A stretch of DNA of 64,000 nt from an uncultured bacterium (lineage in GTDB: Bacteria; Actinomycetota; Coriobacteriia; Coriobacteriales; Atopobiaceae), in contig CAJMNO010000005.1 of NCBI GenBank assembly GCA_905214865.1, positions 1 through 64,000 on the forward strand, in the 5' to 3' direction. The position numbers were made by a program, and so were the translations under genes. Shown piece by piece: positions 14,832 to 26,512 of this stretch. Position 1 is the first letter of the stretch. The number at the start of each line of letters is the position of its first letter. The notes under the pieces are model-generated. The model was not told where the DNA came from, searched no databases, and saw only the letters and a program-made list of their open reading frames with translations.

Positions 14832-17747
14832 CTACTCACCGCCCCTCTCGTCGCGGTCGTCCGTCTGGGTCGCTCCGCCCGTCGTACCGCTGGCGGCGTC
14901 CCCTCCATCGTTCGGTCGGGGCATGGGGATGGTCCTCCCGTCGCCGTCATCCGGTGTCGACCCGTCGGGACGTGCGCCACCGCGGCTCCTGCGGATGCGG
15001 TCCTCGCCGTGCCACTCGCCCGCAGCCCTCGCGCGCCTCCTGAGGTCGATCGCGCGCTTGAGGTGCGCGCGGCCGGCCCTCAGGTCGGTCAAGGTGCCAA
15101 GGGGGCCGGAGGGCGTGGCGCCGTCCTCGCTACGGTAGTCCAGGACCATCTTCTCGATGGGGGCGAACGCGAAGAACTCGCCCCTCAGGGACTCGTCGAG
15201 CATGCCGTAGAGCTCCTCCCTCGACATGTCGGCGAGCGAGGTCTTCTCGACCACGCGGTAGTGGAAGTACTCCACCACGATCAGGAAGGTGCAGATGGCG
15301 ACGAGGGAGACGATCCACAGCACAAGGAAGGTCATCTTTGCGTCGAGCAGGAACAGCATCAGCAGCAGGATGCCCGACACCACGAACAGCGAGAGGATGC
15401 CGCGCTTCACGAGCAGCGGGTACATGAGCTCGAAGTGGGCGGTCCTCTCCTGGAAGATGCGCTTGTAGTCCTTGGAGTCCATGAGTGCCTTCACGATGGT
15501 CGTGAGCTTGAAGTGCGCCTCGTCCATCCCCACGCGCTCGCCGATCATGAGGTCGGTCTGCGTGAGCCTCTTGTCGAAGAGCGAGTTAATGTTGAGCAGG
15601 TGCCTGCGCGCGCCGAGCCCGATGAGCAGGGCGGGGATCACGAACACCAGGAGCCTGAGGATGTTGAGGGCGTAGTATCCGTCGTAGAGCCCGCCGATCG
15701 TCTCCCTCATGGCGTCGATGCCGTAGGTGAAGGGCAGCCAGGGGTACAGGGCCTGGAAGAAGTCGGGCATCATCTGGATGGGGTAGGTGCCGCTGGAGCC
15801 GGGGATCTGCACGATGATGAGCACGACGGCGATGGCCTTGCCAATGTGCTTGAAGGCGATTGAGAGCGCGTACACGATGTTGACGTACACGAACGACTCC
15901 ACTAGCCCCGCGATCACGAAGAGTGCGGGGGAGACGCACTGTATCCCCAGCGCCAGGTCACCCACGCAGCAGATGAGGGCCTGCACCTGGCCGAGCGCGT
16001 TGAGCAGGAGCCAGCGGCCCAGGTAGCCCTGCCAGGGCTTGAACTCGCCGATGCCCTCGTCGTCGACCTCGAGCTTGTAGATCGCCACCAGGACGAAGCC
16101 TCCCACCCAGAGGGCCAGGTTGGTGTAGAAGGGTGTCACGCCCGAGCCGTAGTTGCTCACCGAGAACACGTCGCGCTCGGTGAGTGTGGCGGGCGACGAC
16201 ATGAAGTCGGAGACCTTGTCGGCGCTCACGTCACTCACGTTCTGGAGCTGCTGCCATGCGGCGGCGCCCCGGATTGCCCCGACGTCCGTGGCGAGGTCTC
16301 CCAGGGTGTCGTTTGCCTGGTCAACGACCGACTTGGTCTGCGCCAGGGCGTCGTCTGCCTTATCGAGTGCCGCGTCGAGCTGCGCGAGCGTGCCGTCCGC
16401 CTGCGAGATCAGGGGGGAGAGGCCCGCAGTGGTCCCGGCGAGCGAGTACCCCACCTGGGAGAAGGTGTCCAGGGCGGAGGAGAGCTTGGGCATGGTCGAC
16501 CCGGAGAGCTCGCTGCTGACGTCGTTGAGGGACTGGATGGAGGTCGAGACGGACCCGTTGAGCCTCTGCGCCAGCGACGCCACGTCCTGGGTGTCGCTCG
16601 CCGCGGCGTCGGACATCGCCTGGAGCTGGTCGAGGCGCTGCTCCAGGTCCTGCGAGATGCCTCCGAGCACGGTGATCTGGGTCCCGATGCTGGAGGTCGC
16701 CTGGTCGCGGAGGCTGATGCTCTCGGCATCGGTGAGCTGCAGGGTCAGGAGCGAGTCGCGGACGTGGGTGAGCGTGGCGCTGTAGCTCCTGGTCTGGGCC
16801 AGGTAGCTCTTGAGGGAGGCGATGTAGCCGTCGAGCGTGCCCGAGGCTCCGCTCACGCGCCCGGAGAAGGTCCCCAGGTCGCTGCTGGCCTGCGACGAGA
16901 GCGAGCCGAGGGTCGACGTCCCCGAGGTGAGCCCTGAGCTCAGCTGCGAGTAGAGGTCGCTCGCCTTCTTCCTGACGCCCGAGAGCGAGTCGAGGGAGTC
17001 GCAGAGGCCCTGACCCGCGCTCGCGCTCTTGGTCGAGAGGTCCGAGAGGGTCGTTCGGGTGGTGCCCACGATGCCGCGCGCGTCGGACACGGACCCCGAG
17101 GCGTCCGAGAGCTCCTGCGAGAGCTGGGCGAGAAGCTCCTGGGCACCCTGGATGTCCGAGAGCGCCGATGCGGACGCGTCGCCGCCGTCCTGCAGGACGC
17201 CCGACGCCGTGACCTTGAGCTTGTCCGTCACCACGCCCGCCACGGTCTTGAGGAAGGTGCTGTTGATCTGGCTCTCGAGCGTGGAGGCACCCGTGTCGGT
17301 GACCTTGGGCGAGACGGCGTTGACCTTCTCGTTGACGTAGTAGGTGATGTGCCCCTTGTCCACGTTGCCCTGGAGCACGTCCGAGAGGGACGAGGTGAAG
17401 TCGCTGGGAATCACGAAGGTGGCGTAGTACTTGCCCTCCCTCACGCCCTCCATACCCTCGGACTCGTCGACGAACGTCCAGTCCAGCTGGGTGTTCTTCT
17501 TGAGCTCCTCCACGATCATGTCGCCGGCGTTGACGGCGCCCATGCCCTCGACCTGGGCGCCCTGGTCCTCGTTGACCACCGCCACGGCCATGCCGCTGGT
17601 GTTCTTGTAGGGGTCCCAGTTGGCCTCGATGTTGAACCAGGCGTACAGGGAGGGGATGATGCAGACGCCCAGCGTCACGATGATGGCGACGGGGTTTCTG
17701 AGGAGCCTCTTGAGGTCCCTTTTGAAAATGGAGAAGACTTTGCGCAC
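14832..17747 (-). CDS. YhgE/Pip domain membrane protein (first of pair), with extra cytoplasmic tail
   Basis: A 971-residue paralogue of the next gene, with the same N-terminal signature YAWFNIEANWDPYKNTSG after one membrane helix, a coiled-coil ectodomain (about 200-500), and a block of C-terminal membrane helices. Unlike its partner it continues for about 230 residues past the ABC-2-like helices: two more hydrophobic segments (about 800-850), then a polar, Arg/Gly/Asp-rich tail ending DDRDERGGE. The start ATG at 17747 is preceded by AAAGGAGCACAGG. It is first in a two-gene unit divergent from the TetR gene, with a promoter in the 17750-17860 AT-rich gap. Confidence 0.85.
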   Translation of the reverse strand: MRKVFSIFKRDLKRLLRNPVAIIVTLGVCIIPSLYAWFNIEANWDPYKNTSGMAVAVVNEDQGAQVEGMGAVNAGDMIVEELKKNTQLDWTFVDESEGMEGVREGKYYATFVIPSDFTSSLSDVLQGNVDKGHITYYVNEKVNAVSPKVTDTGASTLESQINSTFLKTVAGVVTDKLKVTASGVLQDGGDASASALSDIQGAQELLAQLSQELSDASGSVSDARGIVGTTRTTLSDLSTKSASAGQGLCDSLDSLSGVRKKASDLYSQLSSGLTSGTSTLGSLSSQASSDLGTFSGRVSGASGTLDGYIASLKSYLAQTRSYSATLTHVRDSLLTLQLTDAESISLRDQATSSIGTQITVLGGISQDLEQRLDQLQAMSDAAASDTQDVASLAQRLNGSVSTSIQSLNDVSSELSGSTMPKLSSALDTFSQVGYSLAGTTAGLSPLISQADGTLAQLDAALDKADDALAQTKSVVDQANDTLGDLATDVGAIRGAAAWQQLQNVSDVSADKVSDFMSSPATLTERDVFSVSNYGSGVTPFYTNLALWVGGFVLVAIYKLEVDDEGIGEFKPWQGYLGRWLLLNALGQVQALICCVGDLALGIQCVSPALFVIAGLVESFVYVNIVYALSIAFKHIGKAIAVVLIIVQIPGSSGTYPIQMMPDFFQALYPWLPFTYGIDAMRETIGGLYDGYYALNILRLLVFVIPALLIGLGARRHLLNINSLFDKRLTQTDLMIGERVGMDEAHFKLTTIVKALMDSKDYKRIFQERTAHFELMYPLLVKRGILSLFVVSGILLLMLFLLDAKMTFLVLWIVSLVAICTFLIVVEYFHYRVVEKTSLADMSREELYGMLDESLRGEFFAFAPIEKMVLDYRSEDGATPSGPLGTLTDLRAGRAHLKRAIDLRRRARAAGEWHGEDRIRRSRGGARPDGSTPDDGDGRTIPMPRPNDGGDAASGTTGGATQTDDRDERGGE

Positions 17748-17833
17748 CTGTGCTCCTTTGGTGGTACAGGTCAGATTGTTTCCGCAGATAAACGGGAGCC
17801 AATTTTACCTGATTCAAAAAAGTGCGATTCGAT

Positions 17834-17905
17834 TTGAAAAAAGCCCACATTTTTGAACTAGTATGTGCCATGTTTCGCAAATTGCGCGCGAGGCAGACAA
17901 TTTGC
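17834..17905 (+). promoter_or_regulatory. Promoter and candidate operator of the TetR gene
   Basis: TTGAAA (17834-17839) and TAGTAT (17859-17864) are 19 bp apart. Downstream, GCAAATTG (17877-17884) and CAATTTGC (17898-17905) form a perfect 8-bp inverted repeat with a 13-bp spacer, well placed for autorepression by the TetR protein. Confidence 0.5.
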
Positions 17906-17932
17906 CTCGTGTGGTTTCCCGGGGAGTCGTCC

Positions 17933-18676
17933 GTGCCGATCATCAACGAGAGCACCGCAACCGAAGTCGCGAACGCCGCGCGCGCCATGCGCAACGTGGC
18001 GAAGGACGTTGCCGTCGAGCAGGTCAAGAAGCGCAAAACCCGCCTGAGGTCCTCGTCCAAGACGCGAAAGAGCGTTGCCACCAGGGAGAGGATCATGACC
18101 GCGACGAGCGAGCTCATGGTCGAGCGCGGCAACACCGACTTCCAGATGAGCGAGGTCTCGGCCCGCTGCCACATGTCGAAGGGCGCACTCTATTACTACT
18201 TCGCCGACAAGGACGAGCTGATCCAGGCGATCTTCGCCTCGTCGAGCGAGGACCTGGTTGCCGCGATCGAGCGCGCGGTGTCCGAGGCGCCCACGGCGCG
18301 AGAGGCCCTTGCAAACGTGGGGACCGAGCTGGTCAGGCGCCTGGGCGGCGGGAGTCCCCTCTCGCTCGCCCTCGCCAGGGAGGTGGGCGTGAGCAAGGGC
18401 TCGGTCCTGCCCGTGGTGAGCGACAACTTCGCGCGGACCATCCGCATCATCGCCGCCCAGCTCGAGCGCGCGAAGACCGAGGGCGTGGTGCGCCCGGACG
18501 TGGACAGCCAGCTCGCCGCCATGTTCATGACGGGCGGCTTCATGGTCTCGTCCCTCGCCGCGGTGCCCTCTCAGGACTCCCGCACGGACTGCGGCTCGTT
18601 CGCCGACGCCCTGATGGACCTCTCGATCAGGGGGGTCGGGGTGGGGCAGGGTTGCCCGGAAGGCTCCGAGGGATAG
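17933..18676 (+). CDS. TetR family transcriptional regulator
   Basis: A 247-residue DNA-binding regulator. After a polar 45-residue N-terminal extension comes the TetR helix-turn-helix: TRERIMTATSELMVERGNTD, then VSARCHMSKGALYYYFADKDELIQAIF, a near-consensus recognition region. The ligand domain follows (about 110-235). The GTG at 17933 has GGGGAG 7 nt upstream and is preferred over more distal in-frame starts, because the inverted repeat at 17877-17905 lies before it. It is divergent from the two YhgE/Pip genes, so it probably controls them and itself. The ligand is unknown. Confidence 0.85.
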   Translation: MPIINESTATEVANAARAMRNVAKDVAVEQVKKRKTRLRSSSKTRKSVATRERIMTATSELMVERGNTDFQMSEVSARCHMSKGALYYYFADKDELIQAIFASSSEDLVAAIERAVSEAPTAREALANVGTELVRRLGGGSPLSLALAREVGVSKGSVLPVVSDNFARTIRIIAAQLERAKTEGVVRPDVDSQLAAMFMTGGFMVSSLAAVPSQDSRTDCGSFADALMDLSIRGVGVGQGCPEGSEG

Positions 18677-18772
18677 CTCTAGCGTCAACTCAAAGAGTCG
18701 CACAGGTCAAAAGAAAAGCGTGCGCGTAGCGGCTCGTTCCCCAATCCTTACGGTCCGCATTCAAAATCGTTG

Positions 18773-18801
18773 TTTACACGCGGGAGACAATGGAATAGGG
18801 T
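18773..18801 (+). promoter_or_regulatory. Candidate promoter of the SAM riboswitch-metK transcript
   Basis: TTTACA (18773-18778) and TAGGGT (18796-18801) are 17 bp apart, just before the predicted riboswitch 5' end. The -10 match is modest. Confidence 0.4.
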
Positions 18802-18810
18802 ATTCCTTGC

Positions 18811-18935
18811 TCGTCAAGAGGCGTCCCAGCGACGCAAAGGGCGGAGGGACCGAGCCCCGCGAAGCCCCGGCAACCAGCAGCGATGCATGGTGCCAAATCT
18901 CGGCAGGCCGCAAGGCTTGGAAGACGGGGGAGCTA
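18811..18935 (+). ncRNA. SAM riboswitch (S-box, SAM-I/IV clan) controlling metK
   Basis: Core strings of the SAM-I clan are present in order: CAAGAGGCG, GGCGGAGGGACCGAGCCC, GAAGCCCCGGCAACC, then GGTGCCAAATCTCGGCAG and GGAAGACGGGGG. TCGTC near 18811-18815 can close P1 with GACG at 18923-18926. A terminator follows, then metK, so SAM binding should repress SAM synthetase. Whether it is SAM-I or SAM-IV needs a covariance model. Confidence 0.88.
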
Positions 18936-18951
18936 GAGTGCAGTCACGACG

Positions 18952-18977
18952 GTCCCCTGAGGCAGGGGGCTTTTTTT
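18952..18977 (+). terminator. Expression-platform terminator of the SAM riboswitch
   Basis: A 7-bp stem GTCCCCT/AGGGGGC with a 5-nt loop is followed by seven T (18971-18977), 45 nt before the metK start. Confidence 0.85.
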
Positions 18978-19022
18978 ATCCCCCGGTAACGTGGCGCTCA
19001 GCGCCGGGAAGGTACGTGCAAC

Positions 19023-20276
19023 ATGGCACACAAGAACTACCTCTTCACCTCCGAGTCGGTGACGGAGGGGCATCCCGACAAGATGTGCGACCAGATCTCC
19101 GACGCGATCCTCGACGCCATCCTCACCAAGGAGGCGGCGCTCCAGAGGGAGGGCTACGTTGGCCCCGACGGCATGGCCGCCAACGTCGACAACGTCCGCA
19201 CCGCCATCGAGACCTTCACCACCACTGGCACCGTCGTGGTCATGGGCGAGGTCCGCACCGAGGCGTACGTGGACGTGCAGCAGATCGTCCGCGACACGGT
19301 GGCCAAGATCGGCTACACCCGCGCAAAGTACGGCTTTGATGCCGAGACCTGCGGCGTCATGAACCTGATCCACGGCCAGTCGCCCGACATCGCCCAGGGC
19401 GTCGACGGCACCTTCGCACGTGCCAACGACGAGGACGAGGTCGACAAGATCGGTGCCGGGGACCAGGGCATGATGTTCGGCTACGCCTCGGACGAGACGG
19501 ATGTCCTCATGCCCATGCCCATCTACCTCGCGCAGCGCCTCGCCCTGAGGCTCGCCGAGGTCCGCAAGCTCGGGACCCTTGCCTACCTGCGCCCGGACGG
19601 CAAGACCCAGGTGACCGTCCGCTACGAGGACGACAAGCCGGTTGAGGTCACCGCCATCGTCGTCTCGACCCAGCACGCCGAGGACGTGGAGCTCTCCAAG
19701 ATCCGCGAGGACGTCATCAACCAGGTCATTCGCCCCGTGCTCGACGAGGTGGGCATCAAGTGGGACGACGCCACCATCTACGTCAACCCCACCGGCCGCT
19801 TCGTGGTGGGTGGCCCCATGGGCGACACCGGCCTCACCGGCCGCAAGATCATCGTCGACACCTACGGCGGCATGGGCCGTCACGGCGGCGGCGCGTTCTC
19901 GGGCAAGGACCCCACCAAGGTCGACCGCTCCGCAGCGTATGCCGCGCGTTGGGTCGCCAAGAACGTGGTCGCGGCTGGCTTGGCACACAAGTGCGAGGTC
20001 GAGCTTGCCTACGCCATCGGCGTCACCAAGCCCCTGTCCGTCATGATCGACACCTTTGACACCTCCACGGTGGACGAGGAGGTCATCACCAAGGCGGTCG
20101 AGAGGGTCTTCGACCTCCGCCCCGGCGCCATCATCCGTGACCTCAGGCTCCGTCGCCCCATCTACGAGAAGACGGCCGCCTACGGCCACTTCGGTCGCAA
20201 GGACCCGGAGTTCACGTGGGAGCGCACCGACCGCGTCGACGAGCTGAAGGCCGCCGTCGCGGAGCTCTCCCGCTAG
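19023..20276 (+). CDS. metK: S-adenosylmethionine synthetase
   Basis: A 417-residue enzyme making SAM from methionine and ATP. It has the family start [20 protein letters not shown], the signature [12 protein letters not shown] (about residue 143) and the P-loop-like block [22 protein letters not shown] (about 285). A small insertion around VDKIGAGDQ and a slightly long middle domain make it a little longer than E. coli MetK (384). It sits directly under the SAM riboswitch and has a short 3' gap to tRNA-Pro. Regulation by SAM-dependent termination is expected. Confidence 0.97.
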   Translation: MAHKNYLFTSESVTEGHPDKMCDQISDAILDAILTKEAALQREGYVGPDGMAANVDNVRTAIETFTTTGTVVVMGEVRTEAYVDVQQIVRDTVAKIGYTRAKYGFDAETCGVMNLIHGQSPDIAQGVDGTFARANDEDEVDKIGAGDQGMMFGYASDETDVLMPMPIYLAQRLALRLAEVRKLGTLAYLRPDGKTQVTVRYEDDKPVEVTAIVVSTQHAEDVELSKIREDVINQVIRPVLDEVGIKWDDATIYVNPTGRFVVGGPMGDTGLTGRKIIVDTYGGMGRHGGGAFSGKDPTKVDRSAAYAARWVAKNVVAAGLAHKCEVELAYAIGVTKPLSVMIDTFDTSTVDEEVITKAVERVFDLRPGAIIRDLRLRRPIYEKTAAYGHFGRKDPEFTWERTDRVDELKAAVAELSR

Positions 20277-20297
20277 CGTGACCGCGGAGTGCGTGCG

Positions 20298-20326
20298 TTG
20301 CCCCCTCGCCGTGGCTGACGTATAAT
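20298..20326 (+). promoter_or_regulatory. Promoter of tRNA-Pro
   Basis: TTGCCC (20298-20303) and a perfect TATAAT (20321-20326) are separated by 17 bp, 12 nt before the mature tRNA 5' end. Confidence 0.85.
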
Positions 20327-20338
20327 CGCTACTCCGTT

Positions 20339-20415
20339 CGGGGCGTGGCGCAGCTTGGTAGCGCATCTGCTTTGGGAGCAGAGGGTCGCTGGTTCGAATC
20401 CAGTCGCCCCGACCA
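20339..20415 (+). tRNA. tRNA-Pro (anticodon TGG)
   Basis: The acceptor CGGGGCG pairs fully with CGCCCCG, the anticodon loop is TTTGGGA (TGG), the T loop is TTCGAAT, and A73 plus CCA is encoded (20412-20415). Confidence 0.96.
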
Positions 20416-20425
20416 GAGGAATCGA

Positions 20426-20454
20426 GGCCACCCATGTCAAGTGGGTGGCCTTTT
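20426..20454 (+). terminator. Terminator of tRNA-Pro
   Basis: A perfect 9-bp stem GGCCACCCA/TGGGTGGCC (20426-20434 with 20442-20450) is followed by TTTT. Nothing else could be supported in 20455-20749. Confidence 0.85.
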
Positions 20455-20749
20455 CATGTGCAGGGGTCCTCGGTTGCCGTACCCGCCCCGGCCTCTAGCG
20501 GGCGTCATGCCATGTCGTCCGTCGCGCTCGTGCCAACGACACGGCCATGGGACGGGTGAGTCTGGCTGCTGGCTCAGGTTGGATTGCGCAAGGTTGGTGG
20601 TCACGCGCAAGACCCTATGGCCGGTGAAGAATGTGTGTATCCTCGCCGGGGCCGCCCGGCACTCGGCGCATCCTAGGTACGCTTACAAAGCTTCGTGACG
20701 GGAGCGACTCTCCGTCGCGTTTGCCGCCGACGGCGTCGGCGCACATACT

Positions 20750-20823
20750 GCGGGCGTAGTCCAATGGTAGGGCCTCAGCCTTCCAAGCTGAAGACGCGGG
20801 TTCGATTCCCGTCACCCGCTCCA
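20750..20823 (+). tRNA. tRNA-Gly (anticodon TCC)
   Basis: The acceptor GCGGGCG pairs with CACCCGC (one C-A mismatch). The anticodon loop CTTCCAA gives TCC, the T loop is TTCGATT, and T73 plus CCA is encoded (20820-20823). Confidence 0.95.
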
Positions 20824-20833
20824 GGTATGCAGG

Positions 20834-20863
20834 GGAGAGGTGCTTGTGCACCTCTCCTTTTTT
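20834..20863 (+). terminator. Terminator of tRNA-Gly
   Basis: A perfect 10-bp stem GGAGAGGTGC/GCACCTCTCC with loop TTGT is followed by six T (20858-20863). Confidence 0.93.
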
Positions 20864-20952
20864 CATCTCACCTGGCTCTTTGAATGGGTTTGGCTGCGAC
20901 GTGCCTGGGAATCCGAGCGTCCGTGCGGGTTATGAATCGGCTGGGCGAGGAA

Positions 20953-21190
20953 TGCTTAGGAATCCCGGGGCGAGGACGTGCCGCGGGCGGTGCGCGCTTA
21001 GGAATCCCGGGGCCCGCACGGGTTTCGGGGGTCCCGAACGGTTCGAGCCCCGGCAAGGCTAAGCATCTGGTGTCGAAGCCCGTGCTAGCCCCGGCAGGGC
21101 TAAGCACCCGATGCGCCAGGCCCGTGCGAGCCCCGGCGAAACTAAGCACCCAATGCACGCGACCCGTGCGGGTCCCGTCGCGGCTAAGCA
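20953..21190. repeat. Second array of the 41-42 bp TGCTTAG/CTAAGCA repeats
   Basis: Core octamers start at 20953 and 20995 (TGCTTAG form), then 21058, 21099, 21141 and 21183 (CTAAGCA form). Steps are 42, 63, 41, 42 and 42 bp. Each CTAAGCA unit carries CCCGTGC about 20 bp after the core and then a GCCCCGGC-like string. The left units look like reverse complements of the right ones, so the array is a large inverted structure around the 63-bp junction (20995-21058). It lies between tRNA-Gly and gdhA. Bases 21191-21410 are AT-richer and probably hold the gdhA promoter; no other gene is seen. Confidence 0.78.
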
Positions 21191-21218
21191 GGCGGGGCCC
21201 TAGAGTATTTTGGGGTAG

Positions 21219-22742
<1,524 letters not shown>

Positions 22743-22900
22743 CATCCGGCCTTGAGACCGGCGGGACGGGTCGTGCTCGCGCGCGGCCCGTCCCGCTCTG
22801 CGCCGCGTGGGGAAACCTCCATGCCACCCACACGAAAATCCGTGCCTCACGTGGGTTTTCCCGATGCGTTTGCTATCATGTCAAGGCTGTATGTGCACTT

Positions 22901-22987
22901 GCGGGCGTGGCGGAACTGGTAGACGCGCTGGATTTAGGTTCCAGTGGGAGAGATCCCGTGAAGGTTCAAATCCTTTCGCCCGCACCA
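22901..22987 (+). tRNA. tRNA-Leu (anticodon TAG)
   Basis: A class II tRNA: the acceptor GCGGGCG pairs with CGCCCGC, the anticodon loop TTTAGGT gives TAG, there is an extended variable arm, the T loop is TTCAAAT, and ACCA is encoded. A TATCAT box at 22874-22879 is a possible -10. It lies 89 nt before tig. Confidence 0.95.
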
Positions 22988-23076
22988 CATGCCCATGCCT
23001 CGACAGCATGAGAAGGGAACTACGCAAGGCAGCGGGGCGCTCGTCTCGCTGGCAAGCAAGAGACACTGGAGGAACG

Positions 23077-24432
23077 TTGAACATCACCGTTACCGCTGAG
23101 AAGCCCCAGAGCGACCAGGTGGTCGCAAAGGTCACCGTCCCCGCCGCAGACGTCGACAAGGCAATCGCCCAGACGTACAAGGACATCGCTCGCAAGTACG
23201 CCTTCCAGGGCTTCCGCCGCGGGCATGCCCCCCGTCCCGTGATCGATGGCCTCGTCGGCCGCAAGGCAGTCCTCGCCCAGGCAACGAGTGACGTCATCAA
23301 CGACCTCACGCCCCTCATGATCGAGGAGCTCGACATCGTCCCCGTCGACCGCCCGGACTTTGGCGAGGAGGCGTTGACCGTGGTCGAGGGCCAGGACTTC
23401 ACCATCGAGGCCAAGGTCAGCGTGCCCCCCACCTGCGAGCTGGACAGCTATGACGCCCCCGCGATCAACATGCCTCCCCAGACCGCGACCGAGGCCGAGA
23501 TCGACCAGCAGCTCGAGCAGCTCATGAGCTACCACACCACCTACGAGGACGACGACGAGGACCGTGCCGTCAAGGCCGGCGACATCGTGGTCATGGACGT
23601 CGAGAACAAGGAGGGCGCGCCCGAGCTCGAGGGCACCGACCGCACCCTCAACCTCAGCAACGGCTACCTCCCCAAGGAGTTCGTCGAGGGCGTCGAGGGC
23701 ATGAAGAAGGGCGAGACCAAGGACATCTCCTGGTCCGTCGAGCACGAGGGCCACGAGCACAAGTTCGAGGTCGTCGCAACGCTCAAGGGCCTCAAGAAGG
23801 CCGTCGTCCCCGAGCTCGACGACGAGTTCGCGAAGAAGAACTTTGGCTTTGACACCGTCGCCGAGCTCCGCGACGCCGTCAAGGACGAGATCGAGGAGGA
23901 CAAGAAGACCAGCCTCCCGACCCTCAAGGAGGACCGCGTCGTCGAGGAGATCGGCAAGCACCTCACGCTCGACGAGATTCCCGAGGCCTACCAGAACCAG
24001 GTGTTCTCCGAGCTCGGCAACGAGGTCCTCTCGCAGCTTCAGCGCCAGAACATCTCGCTTGACATGTACCTGCACGCCCGCGGCATCAGCGGCGACGACT
24101 TCATGAAGGACCTCCACGAGCAGGCCGAGGAGCGCGCCCGCCAGTCCCTGGCGCTCGACGCCCTCGCCGACAAGCTCGCCCTCGAGGCCACCGAGGAGGA
24201 CGTGCGCTCCGAGTTCGAGAAGGCCGGCGTCAAGGACGTCGACGCCTCGCTCGAGGAGTTCAAGGCCAACGGCCAGATGCCCGCCATCCGCGAGTCCATC
24301 CGCCGCACCAAGGCCGTGAGCTGGCTCGTCGAGAACGCGCCCGTCACCGAGGTCGACGAGGTCGCCGAGGCCCGCGCCAAGAAGGCCGAGGAGGCCGATG
24401 GCGAGTCCGAGGAGAAGGGCGACGCCGAGTAG
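23077..24432 (+). CDS. tig: Trigger factor (ribosome-associated chaperone and prolyl isomerase)
   Basis: A 451-residue chaperone that meets nascent chains at the ribosome exit. The ribosome-binding tail is visible as FQGFRRGHAPRPVIDG (about residues 45-60, the GFRxGxxP signature). An FKBP-like PPIase domain follows (about 165-250, KAGDIVVMDVENKEG and LPKEFVEGVEGMKKGE), then the long helical C-terminal arms and an acidic tail. The start is TTG at 23077 with GGAGG 4 nt upstream; no in-frame ATG gives a sensible N-terminus. tig-clpP-clpX is a conserved order linking folding and degradation. Confidence 0.96.
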   Translation: MNITVTAEKPQSDQVVAKVTVPAADVDKAIAQTYKDIARKYAFQGFRRGHAPRPVIDGLVGRKAVLAQATSDVINDLTPLMIEELDIVPVDRPDFGEEALTVVEGQDFTIEAKVSVPPTCELDSYDAPAINMPPQTATEAEIDQQLEQLMSYHTTYEDDDEDRAVKAGDIVVMDVENKEGAPELEGTDRTLNLSNGYLPKEFVEGVEGMKKGETKDISWSVEHEGHEHKFEVVATLKGLKKAVVPELDDEFAKKNFGFDTVAELRDAVKDEIEEDKKTSLPTLKEDRVVEEIGKHLTLDEIPEAYQNQVFSELGNEVLSQLQRQNISLDMYLHARGISGDDFMKDLHEQAEERARQSLALDALADKLALEATEEDVRSEFEKAGVKDVDASLEEFKANGQMPAIRESIRRTKAVSWLVENAPVTEVDEVAEARAKKAEEADGESEEKGDAE

Positions 24433-24512
24433 TCGGCTCCCCCGCTTAGGACTATTGAGTGCGCTCCGGGGGTACCAACTCTCGGAGCGCATTTGATTAG
24501 ATAGGAGAACGC

Positions 24513-25127
24513 ATGGTAAACCCCACCAACATCCCGCTCATCCCGTACGTGGTCGAGCAGACCCCGCGCGGCGAGCGCAGCTACGACATCTACTCGCGCC
24601 TTCTCAACGACCGCATCGTGTTCCTGGGCGAGGAGATCACCCGCGAGTCCGCCAACCTCGTGATCGCGCAGCTGCTGCACCTCGAGAGCCAGGATCCCGA
24701 CAAGGACATCTCGCTCTACATCGACTCCCCTGGCGGCGAGGTCTATGCCGGCCTCGGCATCCTCGACACCATGAACTTCATCAAGCCCGACGTCTCGACC
24801 ATCTGCGTGGGCATGGCGGCGTCCATGGCGTCGGTGCTCCTGGCCGCGGGCGCCAAGGGCAAGAGGCTCGCGCTCCCCAACTCCATGATCCTCATCCACC
24901 AGCCCAGCTCCGGCGCGCAGGGCCAGCAGACCGACATCCAGATCGTGGCCGACGAGACCAAGTGGATCCGCAACCACATGAACGAGCTGCTTTCGCAGTA
25001 CACTGGTCAGCCGGTCGAGAAGATCAACGCCGACACCGAGCGCGACAACTACATGCGCGCCGAGGAGGCCAGGGAGTACGGCCTGGTCGACAAGGTCATC
25101 ACCTCTCGCACCGAGCAGACCGACTAG
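24513..25127 (+). CDS. clpP: ATP-dependent Clp protease proteolytic subunit
   Basis: A 204-residue serine peptidase (S14) forming the Clp barrel. The catalytic Ser lies in [15 protein letters not shown], the His in [16 protein letters not shown], and the Asp in the later [15 protein letters not shown] block. The N-terminus begins [20 protein letters not shown], usual for ClpP. The ATG at 24513 follows TAGGAGAA. It is 17 nt upstream of clpX, so the two should be co-transcribed. Confidence 0.97.
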   Translation: MVNPTNIPLIPYVVEQTPRGERSYDIYSRLLNDRIVFLGEEITRESANLVIAQLLHLESQDPDKDISLYIDSPGGEVYAGLGILDTMNFIKPDVSTICVGMAASMASVLLAAGAKGKRLALPNSMILIHQPSSGAQGQQTDIQIVADETKWIRNHMNELLSQYTGQPVEKINADTERDNYMRAEEAREYGLVDKVITSRTEQTD

Positions 25128-25144
25128 GCCCAAGGAGAGGCTGA

Positions 25145-26443
<1,299 letters not shown>

Positions 26444-26464
26444 GGCCAAGACCAACGATTCAGG

Positions 26465-26512
26465 CGAGAGGGGCGTGCGCAAGGCCGTTTGGCCGGGCGC
26501 ACGCCCCTCTCG
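26465..26512. terminator. Bidirectional terminator between clpX and the TatD-like gene
   Basis: A perfect 16-bp stem (26465-26480 with 26497-26512) with a 16-nt loop ends exactly at the stop codon of the converging minus-strand gene. Confidence 0.75.

Noticed and set aside
20721..20749. Promoter TTGCCG/CATACT immediately before tRNA-Gly
   Set aside because: The -10 box abuts the mature 5' end, so transcription would start inside the tRNA.
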